Under the pieces are notes generated by a model. That model did no database searches. It was not told the origin of the DNA and worked only from the letters and a program-made list of their open reading frames with translations. A DNA stretch of 23,787 nt. It comes from a virus. The position numbers and the translations under genes were made by a program. The stretch covers positions 1 to 23,787 of IMG/VR virus record IMGVR_UViG_3300024252_000079. The stretch is one strand, 5' to 3'. Positions 14,701 through 23,265 of the stretch are shown here, in pieces (within the stretch, counting starts at the first letter, position 1; every line of letters starts with the position of its first letter).

Positions 14701-17396
14701 TTCGTATCACCAGTTGCGACAGAACTAACAACTTTTGTAAAATTTGATGTTGCACCAGTAACATTCTCTGCAACAAAAGTTCCAGATACAGGAACATAAG
14801 TAACAGAAGTAGTTCCACCAGCACCAAGAACAACAGTCCCTTTAGCACCAGAAGTAAGGCCTGTTATTGTTTCGCCAGGACTTAAAGTATCAGAAGTATT
14901 TCCAACAGTAAGTGTAGGTAACACTGCTGCATTATTAATATCTCCAGAATCATAAACTGCTTTCAATTTCCAAATATCAGATTTGTTAAGAGAATCAGAA
15001 GTTGTAGATACAGTACTCGGTGCAGCTTTTGTTTCCACGACATTACCTACTAAGTTCTTTATCCTCTCCTGCTTACTATCAACATTAATAGTTGCAATAA
15101 TATCTGCTGTAAAATTTGTATTTACATTAGCATTAAGTGTTGCAGTAGTATTCTGTGGGCCATTAACTTCTATAGTTCCACCAGTATCAAATGGAACGAT
15201 CTGACCTGCGACAAACGTAGATGTACCAGCACTTTTAATTACTGCTAAATATCCTTCTCTCTTATTAGTTGCACTTAATACACCCGTACCAAAAAATGTT
15301 TCAGATGCACCAGCAGTAGCTATAGTAGCTTGTCCAGAAGTAAATGCTACAGATTCAAAAACTCTTTTAATTGTATAACTTGTATCTATTACATCATTAA
15401 GTCCACGAATAGTTTGAACGGTATCTTGTGGTAATTTAAATACTAATGTATTATCAGAAGTTTCAAACAACTTTGCATCACCGGCAGAGGCTGGAGAGCT
15501 GCCAGGAACTTTACCAGTATCATCAATGTTAGCTGACGATTGAATTACAACAGGTGTCACTGAAGAATCTACAGGTACTACAAGTGATTCAACAGCTGCA
15601 AAATTAGAACTAGTCATTGTTAAATCATAAAGATATAAATTAATAATTCTTGATGTACCAGAACCAGAAGAAAAATCAATACTTCTTACTTTTGCTGTTC
15701 CAATTATTGTATTTGCATATGTTGTTGGATTAGTCAATACTACACTAGAACTTGTTACACTATGAAGGTCTACTGTTTGGTGTGTAGAAATATTAAATAA
15801 CCCATTAATTTCTTTTGTGATAACAAAGTTACCATATTGCATTAACCTATCAAATCCATTTACGTTTACTACTTCTCTTGCTTTATCTAACCTAATATCG
15901 GAAGAAATTATTGTTTCATACTCAAGACCTTCAATGAATGCTTTGCCTGGGTCTAACCTTACAATAAATTTTGTAGCATCATCGGGATCATCTCTAAGTT
16001 GAACATTAAATGAACGTACAGTATAACTTCCCGATTCATCAAATGTTCTACGAGCAAAAGTATTTTCTAATACTGAATAAATAGGAACTTGAATATCTTT
16101 TTCTTTTATACCTTTATTAATTCTAAGCAATTCATAAAAATCAGTATCGTCTGTAGAAGTCAATACTTTCTTCGCAAGAGTCAATGATAGTTTCAACCTA
16201 TCTGCGCCAGGTGCTGCAAAGTTAGAAGAGCCTTGTGAATTATCAAGTAAGTTTAAATCGTCACCAGAATTAATAATAGTTTCTGTAGCAGTAATTCCAA
16301 TTTTATAACTTGGGTCATTAAAATATTTATCTAAAATAATTGTTTGTTGTGGTGTTTTAATAAAATTTCCATTAACATAAAAAACACCTTCTGCAATAGA
16401 AGCAGAACTACCTTTACCAACAGCTGTTGCCAAAGTACTGGTAGCAATAGCAGTAACACCACCAGCTGGTGCATTTGCAATAGTAACCGTTGGGGCTTCT
16501 GTATAACCAGCACCTTTTTCCATTATAGTAATAGAAGTTACTATACCACCACTGATGGTTGCAGCTGCAGTTGCATTAGTTCCACCAGCAGGTGCGTTTG
16601 CAATAGTAACCGTTGGAGCTTCTGTATAACCAGAACCACCTCTTGTAATATTAATAGTTTGTATGTTTGTTGGTGTAGAGTCAACTACAACAGCAGATAT
16701 ACTCAAATCAGAAGAGGCAATTCTCTCTCCTGCAAGGAAAACAGCAGAGGTATCCCTAACAGCATTAGCTTCAGCACCAACACCATTACCACCAACCAAT
16801 GTAACAGTTGGTGTCGTAGTATATCCTGTACCCTTATTCGTAACATTAATAGCAATAACAGAGCCACTATTGACTACTGCTGATGCAGCTGCACCAGAAC
16901 CACCACCACCTGTTATCATAACAACAGGCTCAGTTGTGAAACTGTTTCCACCCAAAATTACATCAATACTTTGAACCTTATCCGTTGTAGAAACACCAGA
17001 AATATATTTAACATATAATGTATTTGGATCGCCTGTAGTAGTATCTATTGCCGAATTTCCTAAAACAAGTGCTTTAGTTCCAGACTTACTTCCAATAATA
17101 GTTTTTCCACTAAAACCAGCTACGTTAATATCCACACTATTATATTGTGGTTTTAATTTAACATATTCATATTCTAAATTTAGAACAAGTTCTCCACCAG
17201 TAACCCTACTGCCATTTTTAAAAACATGGTCGCCAAACTTCTTTACTTGATCTCTTAAAATGGATTGTTGGGTAGTGAGTTCTCTAGCCTGCACAGGAAG
17301 TGCTGGTTTATATAATACTTGATGAAAATTATCATTATCATCAAAGTCATCAAAATAGGGACTTTGATTTGTATTTATTGTAATTTTATTCGACAT
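11760..17396 (-). CDS. Giant virion protein with split DUF4815-like N-terminus
   Basis: At 1878 residues this is the largest gene here. The N-terminus (SPYFDDFDDNDNFHQVLYKP, then PVQARELTTQQSILRDQV, residues 12-50) and the block GVFYVNGNFIKTPQQTIILD...SLLDN-type...APGADRLKLSL (about 335-400) are the two halves of a DUF4815-type domain, as I remember that family from phage tail proteins. Between them (about 149-320) lie at least four GxGYT-x-x-PTVTI beta repeats, two nearly identical. The centre is long, beta-rich and repetitive. The C-terminal third has FLTDVELFFKTKDEDGLPV and YLQPGEYAIVVISNS, also seen in large virion proteins of marine myoviruses. It occupies the place of T4 gp9/gp10 between gp8 and the fibres, so it may be an outer wedge or fibre-anchoring protein; that role is inferred. 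AAAGG precedes the ATG, with a late-promoter-like block just upstream. No enzyme motif was recognised. Confidence 0.82.
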   Translation of the reverse strand: MSNKITINTNQSPYFDDFDDNDNFHQVLYKPALPVQARELTTQQSILRDQVKKFGDHVFKNGSRVTGGELVLNLEYEYVKLKPQYNSVDINVAGFSGKTIIGSKSGTKALVLGNSAIDTTTGDPNTLYVKYISGVSTTDKVQSIDVILGGNSFTTEPVVMITGGGGSGAAASAVVNSGSVIAINVTNKGTGYTTTPTVTLVGGNGVGAEANAVRDTSAVFLAGERIASSDLSISAVVVDSTPTNIQTINITRGGSGYTEAPTVTIANAPAGGTNATAAATISGGIVTSITIMEKGAGYTEAPTVTIANAPAGGVTAIATSTLATAVGKGSSASIAEGVFYVNGNFIKTPQQTIILDKYFNDPSYKIGITATETIINSGDDLNLLDNSQGSSNFAAPGADRLKLSLTLAKKVLTSTDDTDFYELLRINKGIKEKDIQVPIYSVLENTFARRTFDESGSYTVRSFNVQLRDDPDDATKFIVRLDPGKAFIEGLEYETIISSDIRLDKAREVVNVNGFDRLMQYGNFVITKEINGLFNISTHQTVDLHSVTSSSVVLTNPTTYANTIIGTAKVRSIDFSSGSGTSRIINLYLYDLTMTSSNFAAVESLVVPVDSSVTPVVIQSSANIDDTGKVPGSSPASAGDAKLFETSDNTLVFKLPQDTVQTIRGLNDVIDTSYTIKRVFESVAFTSGQATIATAGASETFFGTGVLSATNKREGYLAVIKSAGTSTFVAGQIVPFDTGGTIEVNGPQNTTATLNANVNTNFTADIIATINVDSKQERIKNLVGNVVETKAAPSTVSTTSDSLNKSDIWKLKAVYDSGDINNAAVLPTLTVGNTSDTLSPGETITGLTSGAKGTVVLGAGGTTSVTYVPVSGTFVAENVTGATSNFTKVVSSVATGDTNITTQYELDDGQRDNIYEHGSIKLKAGGTAPTGQTAIVFDHFTHTGVGYLSVDSYGAAIGFNNIPKYTSPVTGIEVELRDCVDFRPRRADGGTTIENIELPVPNSNWQADFSYYLPRIDTVYLSRERKFGNNKGISSLNTTPPARLDGTMNLYTIFIPAFTFSAKDVRAEYIENKRYTMRDIGKLEKRLSNVEYYTSLSLLEKDAENIVIKDVAGLDRFKNGFLVDGFNGHSVGNVLSADYQCSIDFDEKILRPRFTSNITDVIYDESSSTGVRKTGDCITLPYDNASFVSQPVASRSVNLNPFAVLAWVGTVDLTPPNDNWIDTTNNPEVVVNLQGENDAWESLVGLSFGTQFNDWQTINTGRETVIGEVAGSRRADGGGGRAAIRATQTIEQTITQTRLGIRNEITGSDVVRNSIGDRVVDVSVIPFIRSRDVTVSVTGMKPNTRVYAFFDGEAVSANCTPSGGSLGGDIFTDDGGSINGLTFTIPNTDALRFRTGERQFLLVDNTSANLIEASTYAEVVYQAQGLLQTRENVVVSTRVPRIQQFAQGTATDFRTTTNTFNRRNIVGWIDPLAETFLVDAALYPDGVFLTDVELFFKTKDEDGLPVTLQIRDTLNGYPAQTVVPFSDVNKFPADVNVSDDASVATKFTFPSLVYLQPGEYAIVVISNSLKYEAFIAELGENIIGTNRKISEQPYAGVFFKSQNASTWTPEQNQDLTFNINIAEFAIGNNANAVFKDGTSTAEFKADILQIIPQEVRINRTNIAWGVKLTDEGADTFDTDYRPIIQNSNYILDEQKKITVNAGSYEERAQLTSQSKFISPVIDTVRNSVITIENLINNVATNETNANGGDSIARYLTRRVNLKDGFDASDLQVFLTANRPAGSKIYVYYKVLSQFDGDIFDNRPWVIMGETSNSNSVSASINNREYLELEFSPTTANTTYDSSGVDYDTFKTFAVKIVMTSPNTTNVPLIKDLRAIALA
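16459..16633 (-). repeat. Direct repeat, 52 bases twice, 123-base period
   Basis: Bases 16459-16510 and 16582-16633 match at 49 of 52 positions with an offset of exactly 123 bases (41 codons), keeping frame. They encode the repeat GYTEAPTVTIANAPAGG twice in the giant virion protein. Further, more diverged copies lie at about 16790-16840 and 16900-16950. Confidence 0.9.
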
Positions 17397-17418
17397 AGTA
17401 ACCTTTATCTTTTTTTAT

Positions 17419-17426
17419 TATTTATA
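17419..17426 (-). promoter_or_regulatory. T4-type late promoter motif before the 1878-residue gene
   Basis: Minus-strand TATAAATAATAAAAAAA starts here in the 32-base gap between gp8 and the giant virion gene. The core matches the T4 late -10 box. The A-rich extension and a following ATAAAGGTTA recur before the gene at 9371. The leader would be very short, about 10 to 15 bases. Confidence 0.62.
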
Positions 17427-17428
17427 TA

Positions 17429-18814
17429 CTAGAATTCTACTACTAGTTTAATATCTTCAGTTGAATCTGATGCCCTGTATATCGGAGTTCTAAATTCAGT
17501 ATAAAGAAATATTCCGCTATCTTCCTGTACTTCACTTTTTTGATAAACTGTTCCAGTCGCCAATGGATTTCCGCTAGTGTTTAATTTTGGATTAACCATA
17601 ATATGTACTTTTCTAAAATCATCATTGATAGGAATATCTTCTCCTTCAAAACCAATCAGTCGTACATTCATCATAACAAATGCTCCACCTAATTCCGAAA
17701 CTGCATTTTTTCCATGACCGCCGGGAGGACTGATTACTACTTCCAATGTAGCATTAACACCACCACCATTTGTCACTACAGCTGTTCCAGAACGATAACC
17801 AGTACCGGCAACATATACTACTACTTCTTCTACAACACCACCCGTAATTTTTGATACAGCTGCTGAAGCAGGAGTTGAACTATCACTGGACGTAATAGTA
17901 ACAGCAGGGAAAACAGTATATACACTTGTTTGGTCTGGTACTAAATTGGCATCCCAATCTGGTGAAATTGTTGCGGTTCGAGTAGCACCTGTATAATTTG
18001 TAATTGTTCTGAATTGTCCAGACCCTTTTCCACTAGTAATTCGGACTATCATATTATCATAAAAATTATCAACTTCACTTGCTGGAGTTGAACCACTATC
18101 TGCTAAAGGAATTGTATTTGCTCCACCACCAGCTCTTGCTGTACCAGCATTTGTTTTATATCCAGTACCACCAGCTGTAACTTTAATATATTCTAAAGCA
18201 CCATCAACTGCTGCATCCTCTACAGTTTTTTGTGTGGTATTATTACTAGCTGGAGATTTCACAGGCAACCAATCAGTAGTAACATATTTTAACACATCTG
18301 CTTGTAATACTTCAAACATATATTTCCATCTATAACCATCAGAAGTAGGAATTATACCAGTACCAGAACCAGTTGGTTTAATTACTGATTGAGCACCATT
18401 ACCATTGCTTATACATTTGTAAACTCTATAATCTTCAGTAAAAATATAAAATGGTTTTTCTAAGGTACTTGTAGCAGAATTATTATTATCAATAATATCG
18501 TTCCGTGTATGTGAATATTCACGATATACAGTCCCAGATTCCCAATCGTATCTAGCAATTACATGAGAAACACTAGAAGATGGTATTTTTTTCAAAGCTA
18601 AAAGGTCGTTCCAATGTATTCCCGGCGATACACTGGTATCGTCAGGAGTAGGAACAGCAGTATCACTAGGACTAGTTTGACTATATTCCCCCAAACTTGC
18701 ACCATTCCAAGGATCATTTTTACCAATTGCTACATAAATGTTATTCGTTATAAAACTAGAAATAAAATTATCAGCTTGGTATTTTCTAAAACTATTATTG
18801 ATTATTGCACTCAT
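17429..18814 (-). CDS. 8: Baseplate wedge protein gp8
   Basis: A 461-residue protein; T4 gp8 is 334. The N-terminus (NSFRKYQADNF, then IYVAIGKNDPW at 26-36) matches T4 gp8's SKFR...IFITFGRSEPW. Other shared blocks are the ARYDWESGTVY region (87-97, T4 RRDWGDTRY), VYKCISN (131-137), DGYRWKYMFEV (159-169, T4 DGYVWEYLFEI), FRKVHIMVNP (400-409) and the end IFLYTEFRTPI...DSTEDIKLVVEF. gp8 dimers connect gp7 and gp10 in the outer wedge. The extra length is an insertion at about 200-370 that holds VTAGGTGYKTN and YVAGTGYRSG, the same beta-repeat type seen in both neighbours. AAAGGAA precedes the ATG, and a TATAAATA element lies 38 bases upstream of the start. Confidence 0.92.
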   Translation of the reverse strand: MSAIINNSFRKYQADNFISSFITNNIYVAIGKNDPWNGASLGEYSQTSPSDTAVPTPDDTSVSPGIHWNDLLALKKIPSSSVSHVIARYDWESGTVYREYSHTRNDIIDNNNSATSTLEKPFYIFTEDYRVYKCISNGNGAQSVIKPTGSGTGIIPTSDGYRWKYMFEVLQADVLKYVTTDWLPVKSPASNNTTQKTVEDAAVDGALEYIKVTAGGTGYKTNAGTARAGGGANTIPLADSGSTPASEVDNFYDNMIVRITSGKGSGQFRTITNYTGATRTATISPDWDANLVPDQTSVYTVFPAVTITSSDSSTPASAAVSKITGGVVEEVVVYVAGTGYRSGTAVVTNGGGVNATLEVVISPPGGHGKNAVSELGGAFVMMNVRLIGFEGEDIPINDDFRKVHIMVNPKLNTSGNPLATGTVYQKSEVQEDSGIFLYTEFRTPIYRASDSTEDIKLVVEF

Positions 18815-18851
18815 ATTCTAATTCCTTTAATATTGTTTGTTACTTGTTTTA

Positions 18852-18859
18852 TATTTATA
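18852..18859 (-). promoter_or_regulatory. T4-type late promoter motif before gp8
   Basis: TATAAATA on the minus strand in the 73-base gap between the gp7 stop and the gp8 start. It equals the -10 core of T4 late promoters read by the gp55 sigma factor with the gp45 clamp. Start of transcription would fall near 18840, leaving a leader of about 25 bases with the gp8 ribosome site. Function is inferred from motif and place. Confidence 0.6.
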
Positions 18860-18887
18860 ATACTTTTTAGAGAAATTTAAATTTAAT

Positions 18888-21434
18888 TTATCCAATTTGG
18901 GTGAATGGTAAAGATGTACTCTCTGTACCACTATTATATTGAACTACCATAGAATCCACTACTTTTTTTGTTTTTAACCCAGCAAAAAGCACAAACTCAG
19001 CAATTTCACGTTCACTATAATTTTCTATTGGATTATTAGTTGTTATCTGTCTAACTGCTGTAGCTGTTGCATTTGAGCCACCACCACCAGTTATTGTGAC
19101 TGTAGGGTGATATTCATATCCAGAACCAATATCATCAATATTAATTGAGATCACTACTCCACCTGAAATAACAGCAGTAGCCAAAGCACCTGAACCATTA
19201 TCTAATCCATTACTTGATTTTGTAATGGTAACAGTAGGAGCAGAAGTATAACCAGAACCACCATTGGTTACGGCAATTCTACCAATACCTTTTACTGTAT
19301 CTAGTGCTTGACTAAATCCACCTTGACTATTAAATTTTTGTCTATCAATTGTTCTTCTTAATGGGCCAAGGCGTAATTGAGTAACACCATTCGGGTCTTG
19401 GAATACCCAACCAAAATCATCAGTTTCATTATCATTTAAATCGGTTACTAATCCATCATCTTCATTTCTAGTTGGGTTTGTGATAGTAAATAAATAATCA
19501 TCATAACCACCCAATGTTGAAAGTTTTTGAACACCCAAATCTTGTTCGTATGTTTGACATTTAGTTGGAAGAATATAAAAAGTTTCTTGAGTAACAAGAT
19601 TATAATCTTCACGTTGCAATGGAAAATCACCTGAAACATTATTATCTGTAATAGAACCGAAATTAGTAGGTGAGGGTATTCCAGTAGTGAATGGAAAACT
19701 ACCGTCACCAACAAAACCAGTTGAAGCAGGTATCGGTATTCCAGCTGGTTCTATAATCAAACCAGAGTTTTCTTCTGTAGTAACAGCCTCACCTAAAGTA
19801 ACAGTTTGATAATCTTCATTTGGATTAGGTTCTAAAGCTACTGATTCAGTTATAAATCTATAGTCTTCTACGTTTGGTGTCAATTCTATAAAACCATAAT
19901 CATCACCAGTAATATTTTTTCTTTGATCTTGTTCGTCATCACAAGTTTCTAATCTTAAATCTAATATACGTCCAACTGGAATCAATGCAGGTTCTATTGT
20001 TCCATCGTGAAAAACAATAGTATATCTATCTCTCTGTACAACATTAACAATACTTAAAGGAAAACTTATATTAGATACTAATTGAAAATTTCCAAATAGT
20101 GCTAGACCTGCTGGATGAGCAACCCGCTTAACAATTTCTCTCCACCTGTTGATTGACTCACCAGATGTTATAACATAAGAAAAAAGTTGATAATAAAAAC
20201 TATCTTGTAAATGTTTATCCGAACTTAAAAACCCATCATTGTTTATAAACTTCTCTCCGCCCTCACTAGAGTACCCACCAATAGTAGTTGTACCAGTTGC
20301 AGTACTATCACCCAGATTAGTAAAGTCTAATGTTGGAGCTGTCAAATATCCAAATCCATTACTAATTATATTTAATGATTTTACTCCACCAATATTAGAA
20401 TTTGTTAAGGTAAAAGCAATAACTGCATTTGTACCTGAACCACCCGATACAACTGGAAGTCCAGTATAACCTCTACCAGAATTTTCTATATTTAATTGAA
20501 TTATAGTTCCACTAGCATCAACCTCTGATACAACTAGACTTGCTGTTCTGCCATCAGTTGCTAACTTATTGGTATTATCAATAGTTAATTTATCACCAAC
20601 CTTATATCCAGTACCACCACTTGTTATAACCACCTCTTTCAAAGAACCAGTATAAACTTCTGCAATTCTAATAAATCCACCAGAGCCAGCATTACTTGTA
20701 ATAGGTATAGCATCACCAACACTATATGAAGTGCCAGGATTTGTTATAGTTGTATCTATAATCATATTTCCAGAACGAAAACTACTCACCCCGTCCGAAA
20801 TTATTTCATTTTGCCAGAATGTTCCAAGTACCTCAGAAAGAAACATAGTAGAGACTGTAAACTGACCGATGTTTTCTTTAGTAATGGATTCTACTATAGC
20901 TGTAGCACCAGACAATTGACCTGTAATTCTCTTTCCAATTAATTCATATACACCATCATTAACAGTATTATCTAAAACTCTAATGATTTTATCTTTAGAA
21001 TATTTTCCATCTGATACTCTAAGAATATCTTCTCTTGGAAAATAAAAAGTAATCTCTTGTTTATATAATAACCTAAAAAGAAATTGAAAAGATTTCTCAC
21101 TACCTTTAGTTCTATAAAAATCTCTAAGATGTTTTAGAACAAATGGTTTATTTGCATTTGCAAATACAGCCTCTGGAATATCCTCACCAAATTGTTTCTT
21201 GAAGTACTGTAGGAAATCATCGACAGTCTTATCTACATTAGCATAGTTATCAAGACTACCTATAATTTCATATGGCTTACCTTCTTGCTCCATGTACTCA
21301 TAATATGCTTCCATGAAATCAACAAATAATTGATGATCTTCTTTTACAAAAGCAGGGAGTTGACCTTCTACCTTTGCACTTATCCTTTCGTGAAACTTAG
21401 GATGTATTGGATGATTTGGATTTACAGTTGTCAT
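18888..21434 (-). CDS. 7: Baseplate wedge protein, gp7-like
   Basis: An 848-residue protein in the T4 gene 7 position. Residues about 25-135 match the C-terminal third of T4 gp7 (1032 residues): LPAFVKEDHQLFVDFMEAYY, later LRDFYRTKGSEKSFQFLFRL and LYKQEI, against T4's FYSTKG...YKFLFKVLYNEEV. Residues 428-450 (INRWREIVKRVAHPAGLALF) match the T4 block SRWKSDVIRFVHPVGFGF. The long N-terminal beta region of T4 gp7 is absent. Beta repeats with GGTGYKVG, GRGYTGLPV and NGFGYLTAPT (about 225-385) sit between the two matching blocks, and a second set (GGSGYTSAPTVTI, GSGYEYHPTVTI; about 713-790) lies near the C-terminus. gp7 is the outer wedge protein binding gp10 and gp8. No strong ribosome site precedes the ATG; the start follows the gp6 stop by one base, so coupling is likely. 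Alignments were made from memory. Confidence 0.85.
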   Translation of the reverse strand: MTTVNPNHPIHPKFHERISAKVEGQLPAFVKEDHQLFVDFMEAYYEYMEQEGKPYEIIGSLDNYANVDKTVDDFLQYFKKQFGEDIPEAVFANANKPFVLKHLRDFYRTKGSEKSFQFLFRLLYKQEITFYFPREDILRVSDGKYSKDKIIRVLDNTVNDGVYELIGKRITGQLSGATAIVESITKENIGQFTVSTMFLSEVLGTFWQNEIISDGVSSFRSGNMIIDTTITNPGTSYSVGDAIPITSNAGSGGFIRIAEVYTGSLKEVVITSGGTGYKVGDKLTIDNTNKLATDGRTASLVVSEVDASGTIIQLNIENSGRGYTGLPVVSGGSGTNAVIAFTLTNSNIGGVKSLNIISNGFGYLTAPTLDFTNLGDSTATGTTTIGGYSSEGGEKFINNDGFLSSDKHLQDSFYYQLFSYVITSGESINRWREIVKRVAHPAGLALFGNFQLVSNISFPLSIVNVVQRDRYTIVFHDGTIEPALIPVGRILDLRLETCDDEQDQRKNITGDDYGFIELTPNVEDYRFITESVALEPNPNEDYQTVTLGEAVTTEENSGLIIEPAGIPIPASTGFVGDGSFPFTTGIPSPTNFGSITDNNVSGDFPLQREDYNLVTQETFYILPTKCQTYEQDLGVQKLSTLGGYDDYLFTITNPTRNEDDGLVTDLNDNETDDFGWVFQDPNGVTQLRLGPLRRTIDRQKFNSQGGFSQALDTVKGIGRIAVTNGGSGYTSAPTVTITKSSNGLDNGSGALATAVISGGVVISINIDDIGSGYEYHPTVTITGGGGSNATATAVRQITTNNPIENYSEREIAEFVLFAGLKTKKVVDSMVVQYNSGTESTSLPFTQIG

Positions 21435-21435
21435 A

Positions 21436-23265
21436 TTAAATTATTGTTTCTGCTACCATATTGATAGTAATTGATGATGCTTCGTTTGCATCATATGTAA
21501 TAATCTGTTCTCTCAACGGAGTAATATCACTATTGTTTAACTCAGGCGTAACATTAAATCTTATACTAGAAGAACCATCAGTAATCGCTAATGGTCTTAA
21601 ACTACCTAATTGTATTTTACCAGTAGTATAATCAATTGTTCCCTGATTGGTAGAACCATCAGATTGTATCAGATATTCTTTAGGAGTATCAACAACACCA
21701 TTAGTAGTCTTTGCAGCCTTAATGTTTCCAAGTGAATCGTCAACTAATGAATATGTATTTCCATCAGTTCCAGTAAATGATGTTGAAGTAATACTGCCCT
21801 TCTCTATTGCATTAGTAAAATATAAAGTATAAGTCTGTGGAACATTTAAAGTTTCTGGAGCTATTCTTTGTTGATACTTAATAAGTGTCTTATTGTTTCT
21901 GATAGAATTATTTGTATTATCAATATCTTGTACTAGTTGTGAATGACGAAACTTCTGGTCAAATTTTTCAAGATTGGTTTGTAAATAATTTTCAATAGAA
22001 CTATTAATATTAATTTTCAAAGTATCTTCATCTGTCAGATTAGTAATAGGATCATAATTTATTGTACTATCAATAATAAGATAAATGAAAACAGGATTAA
22101 CTATAATTGGTTCAACAGTAACAACATTAACCCTTTTTAAAATAGAATTCTTAATAGAACTTTTTGTTGTTTCACTAAGAACATTATTCCCCGTTAATTT
22201 AACAGCAATAAATACTCTCCCATATTGTACTGGGTCAGCATCTTCACCACCGTAAACTGTTACTGATTCTATATCAGGACGCTCTTGTAAAAGTATTGCT
22301 TTATAATCATATTTAGTTGTAGCTCTATTTTGTGTTTGATAAAGTTTTGGTGCTTGGAATTTTAAAGATTCTATACCCTGTGCATCTGCACCACCCGTAG
22401 CACTCTCATTCGTTGTCAAAGTATATTGTGATGATGACAATTGAGCAACACTACCAACAGCTGTAAATGTTGAAGCAAAATTTCCACCAGTACCATTAGT
22501 CACGATGTACTCAATAAAAACAACATTACCGTCTGATAGTTGTCTACCAACAGCACCATCACCAAATGTTATTTCATATTTTCCACCTTCTACTTCTTGA
22601 AGAAAATAAACTCTATCAGTTCCTTTAATAGTAGTTACATCAATAGCATTACCATCAGCAAATGTAAAAACTTCTGAATCAGTAGAAGATTTTTGAACAT
22701 TAACTGTAATAGTTGATATATCTATACTTGGATTAGGTAGAACAAATCTTTGTGTGTCATCTGCACCAACAACCGAATATGCTTTATTTAAAATTCTTCC
22801 TTCAATAATTTCTAATCCCGTAACTGAATATGTTCCAGTAGATGACCGCGGAATAGTTGTTGTTTTATTTGTTGCATAGGTATAAGCAACACCATCAATA
22901 CTTGAAGTAAACTTAGTATTTTTATCAATCGTTAATGATACAGGAGAACCAGTAGGAGTGAAAGTAATATTTAACTTAGCTCGTGATGCTTTTCTTGAGG
23001 TTGGATGTACGTTGAGATGTTTTGCGTGAGATACAACCGACTCTCTCAATGAAGACGAATCTAAAAACATTTCGTTACCAAGCATATTTGCATAATACGC
23101 CATATAATGGCTATTGTAAGCTAGTAGGTCAACCAGTACAGCCATACCACTACCTTCAAAATCATAATCCTGAAATTTAGTTTGGCCTTTTAAAAATGTA
23201 ACTAAGTTTGATTTGATACCATCAAACTCTAAGTCTGTGATTTGTAGTTTATCTGATGATGGCAT
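21436..23265 (-). CDS. 6: Baseplate wedge protein gp6
   Basis: A 609-residue protein, close to T4 gp6 (660). Residues about 10-95 align by eye with the start of T4 gp6: a block I-K-x-N-L-x-x-x-L-x-G-Q, then DYDFEGS, then V-x-x-DLLAYN, a run ending LR-x-SVV, and P-TS. The later DAQGIESLK-x-QAPKLYQTQNR followed by a T-x-YDYKAI stretch is the pattern shared by gp6 and baseplate J-like proteins. gp6 dimers form the inner iris ring that joins the six wedges around the hub and rearranges on contraction. ATG at 23263-23265 is preceded by AGAGGAAT, which lies inside the end of the upstream endonuclease gene. One base separates its stop from the gp7 start, so gp25-HNH-gp6-gp7 looks like one tight translation unit. 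Confidence 0.93.
   Translation of the reverse strand: MPSSDKLQITDLEFDGIKSNLVTFLKGQTKFQDYDFEGSGMAVLVDLLAYNSHYMAYYANMLGNEMFLDSSSLRESVVSHAKHLNVHPTSRKASRAKLNITFTPTGSPVSLTIDKNTKFTSSIDGVAYTYATNKTTTIPRSSTGTYSVTGLEIIEGRILNKAYSVVGADDTQRFVLPNPSIDISTITVNVQKSSTDSEVFTFADGNAIDVTTIKGTDRVYFLQEVEGGKYEITFGDGAVGRQLSDGNVVFIEYIVTNGTGGNFASTFTAVGSVAQLSSSQYTLTTNESATGGADAQGIESLKFQAPKLYQTQNRATTKYDYKAILLQERPDIESVTVYGGEDADPVQYGRVFIAVKLTGNNVLSETTKSSIKNSILKRVNVVTVEPIIVNPVFIYLIIDSTINYDPITNLTDEDTLKININSSIENYLQTNLEKFDQKFRHSQLVQDIDNTNNSIRNNKTLIKYQQRIAPETLNVPQTYTLYFTNAIEKGSITSTSFTGTDGNTYSLVDDSLGNIKAAKTTNGVVDTPKEYLIQSDGSTNQGTIDYTTGKIQLGSLRPLAITDGSSSIRFNVTPELNNSDITPLREQIITYDANEASSITINMVAETII

Noticed and set aside
16344-16883. 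Plus-strand open frame of 179 codons rich in Cys, Ser and Asn
   Set aside because: It is antisense to the repeat insertion of the giant virion gene, with low-complexity content and no start signal.
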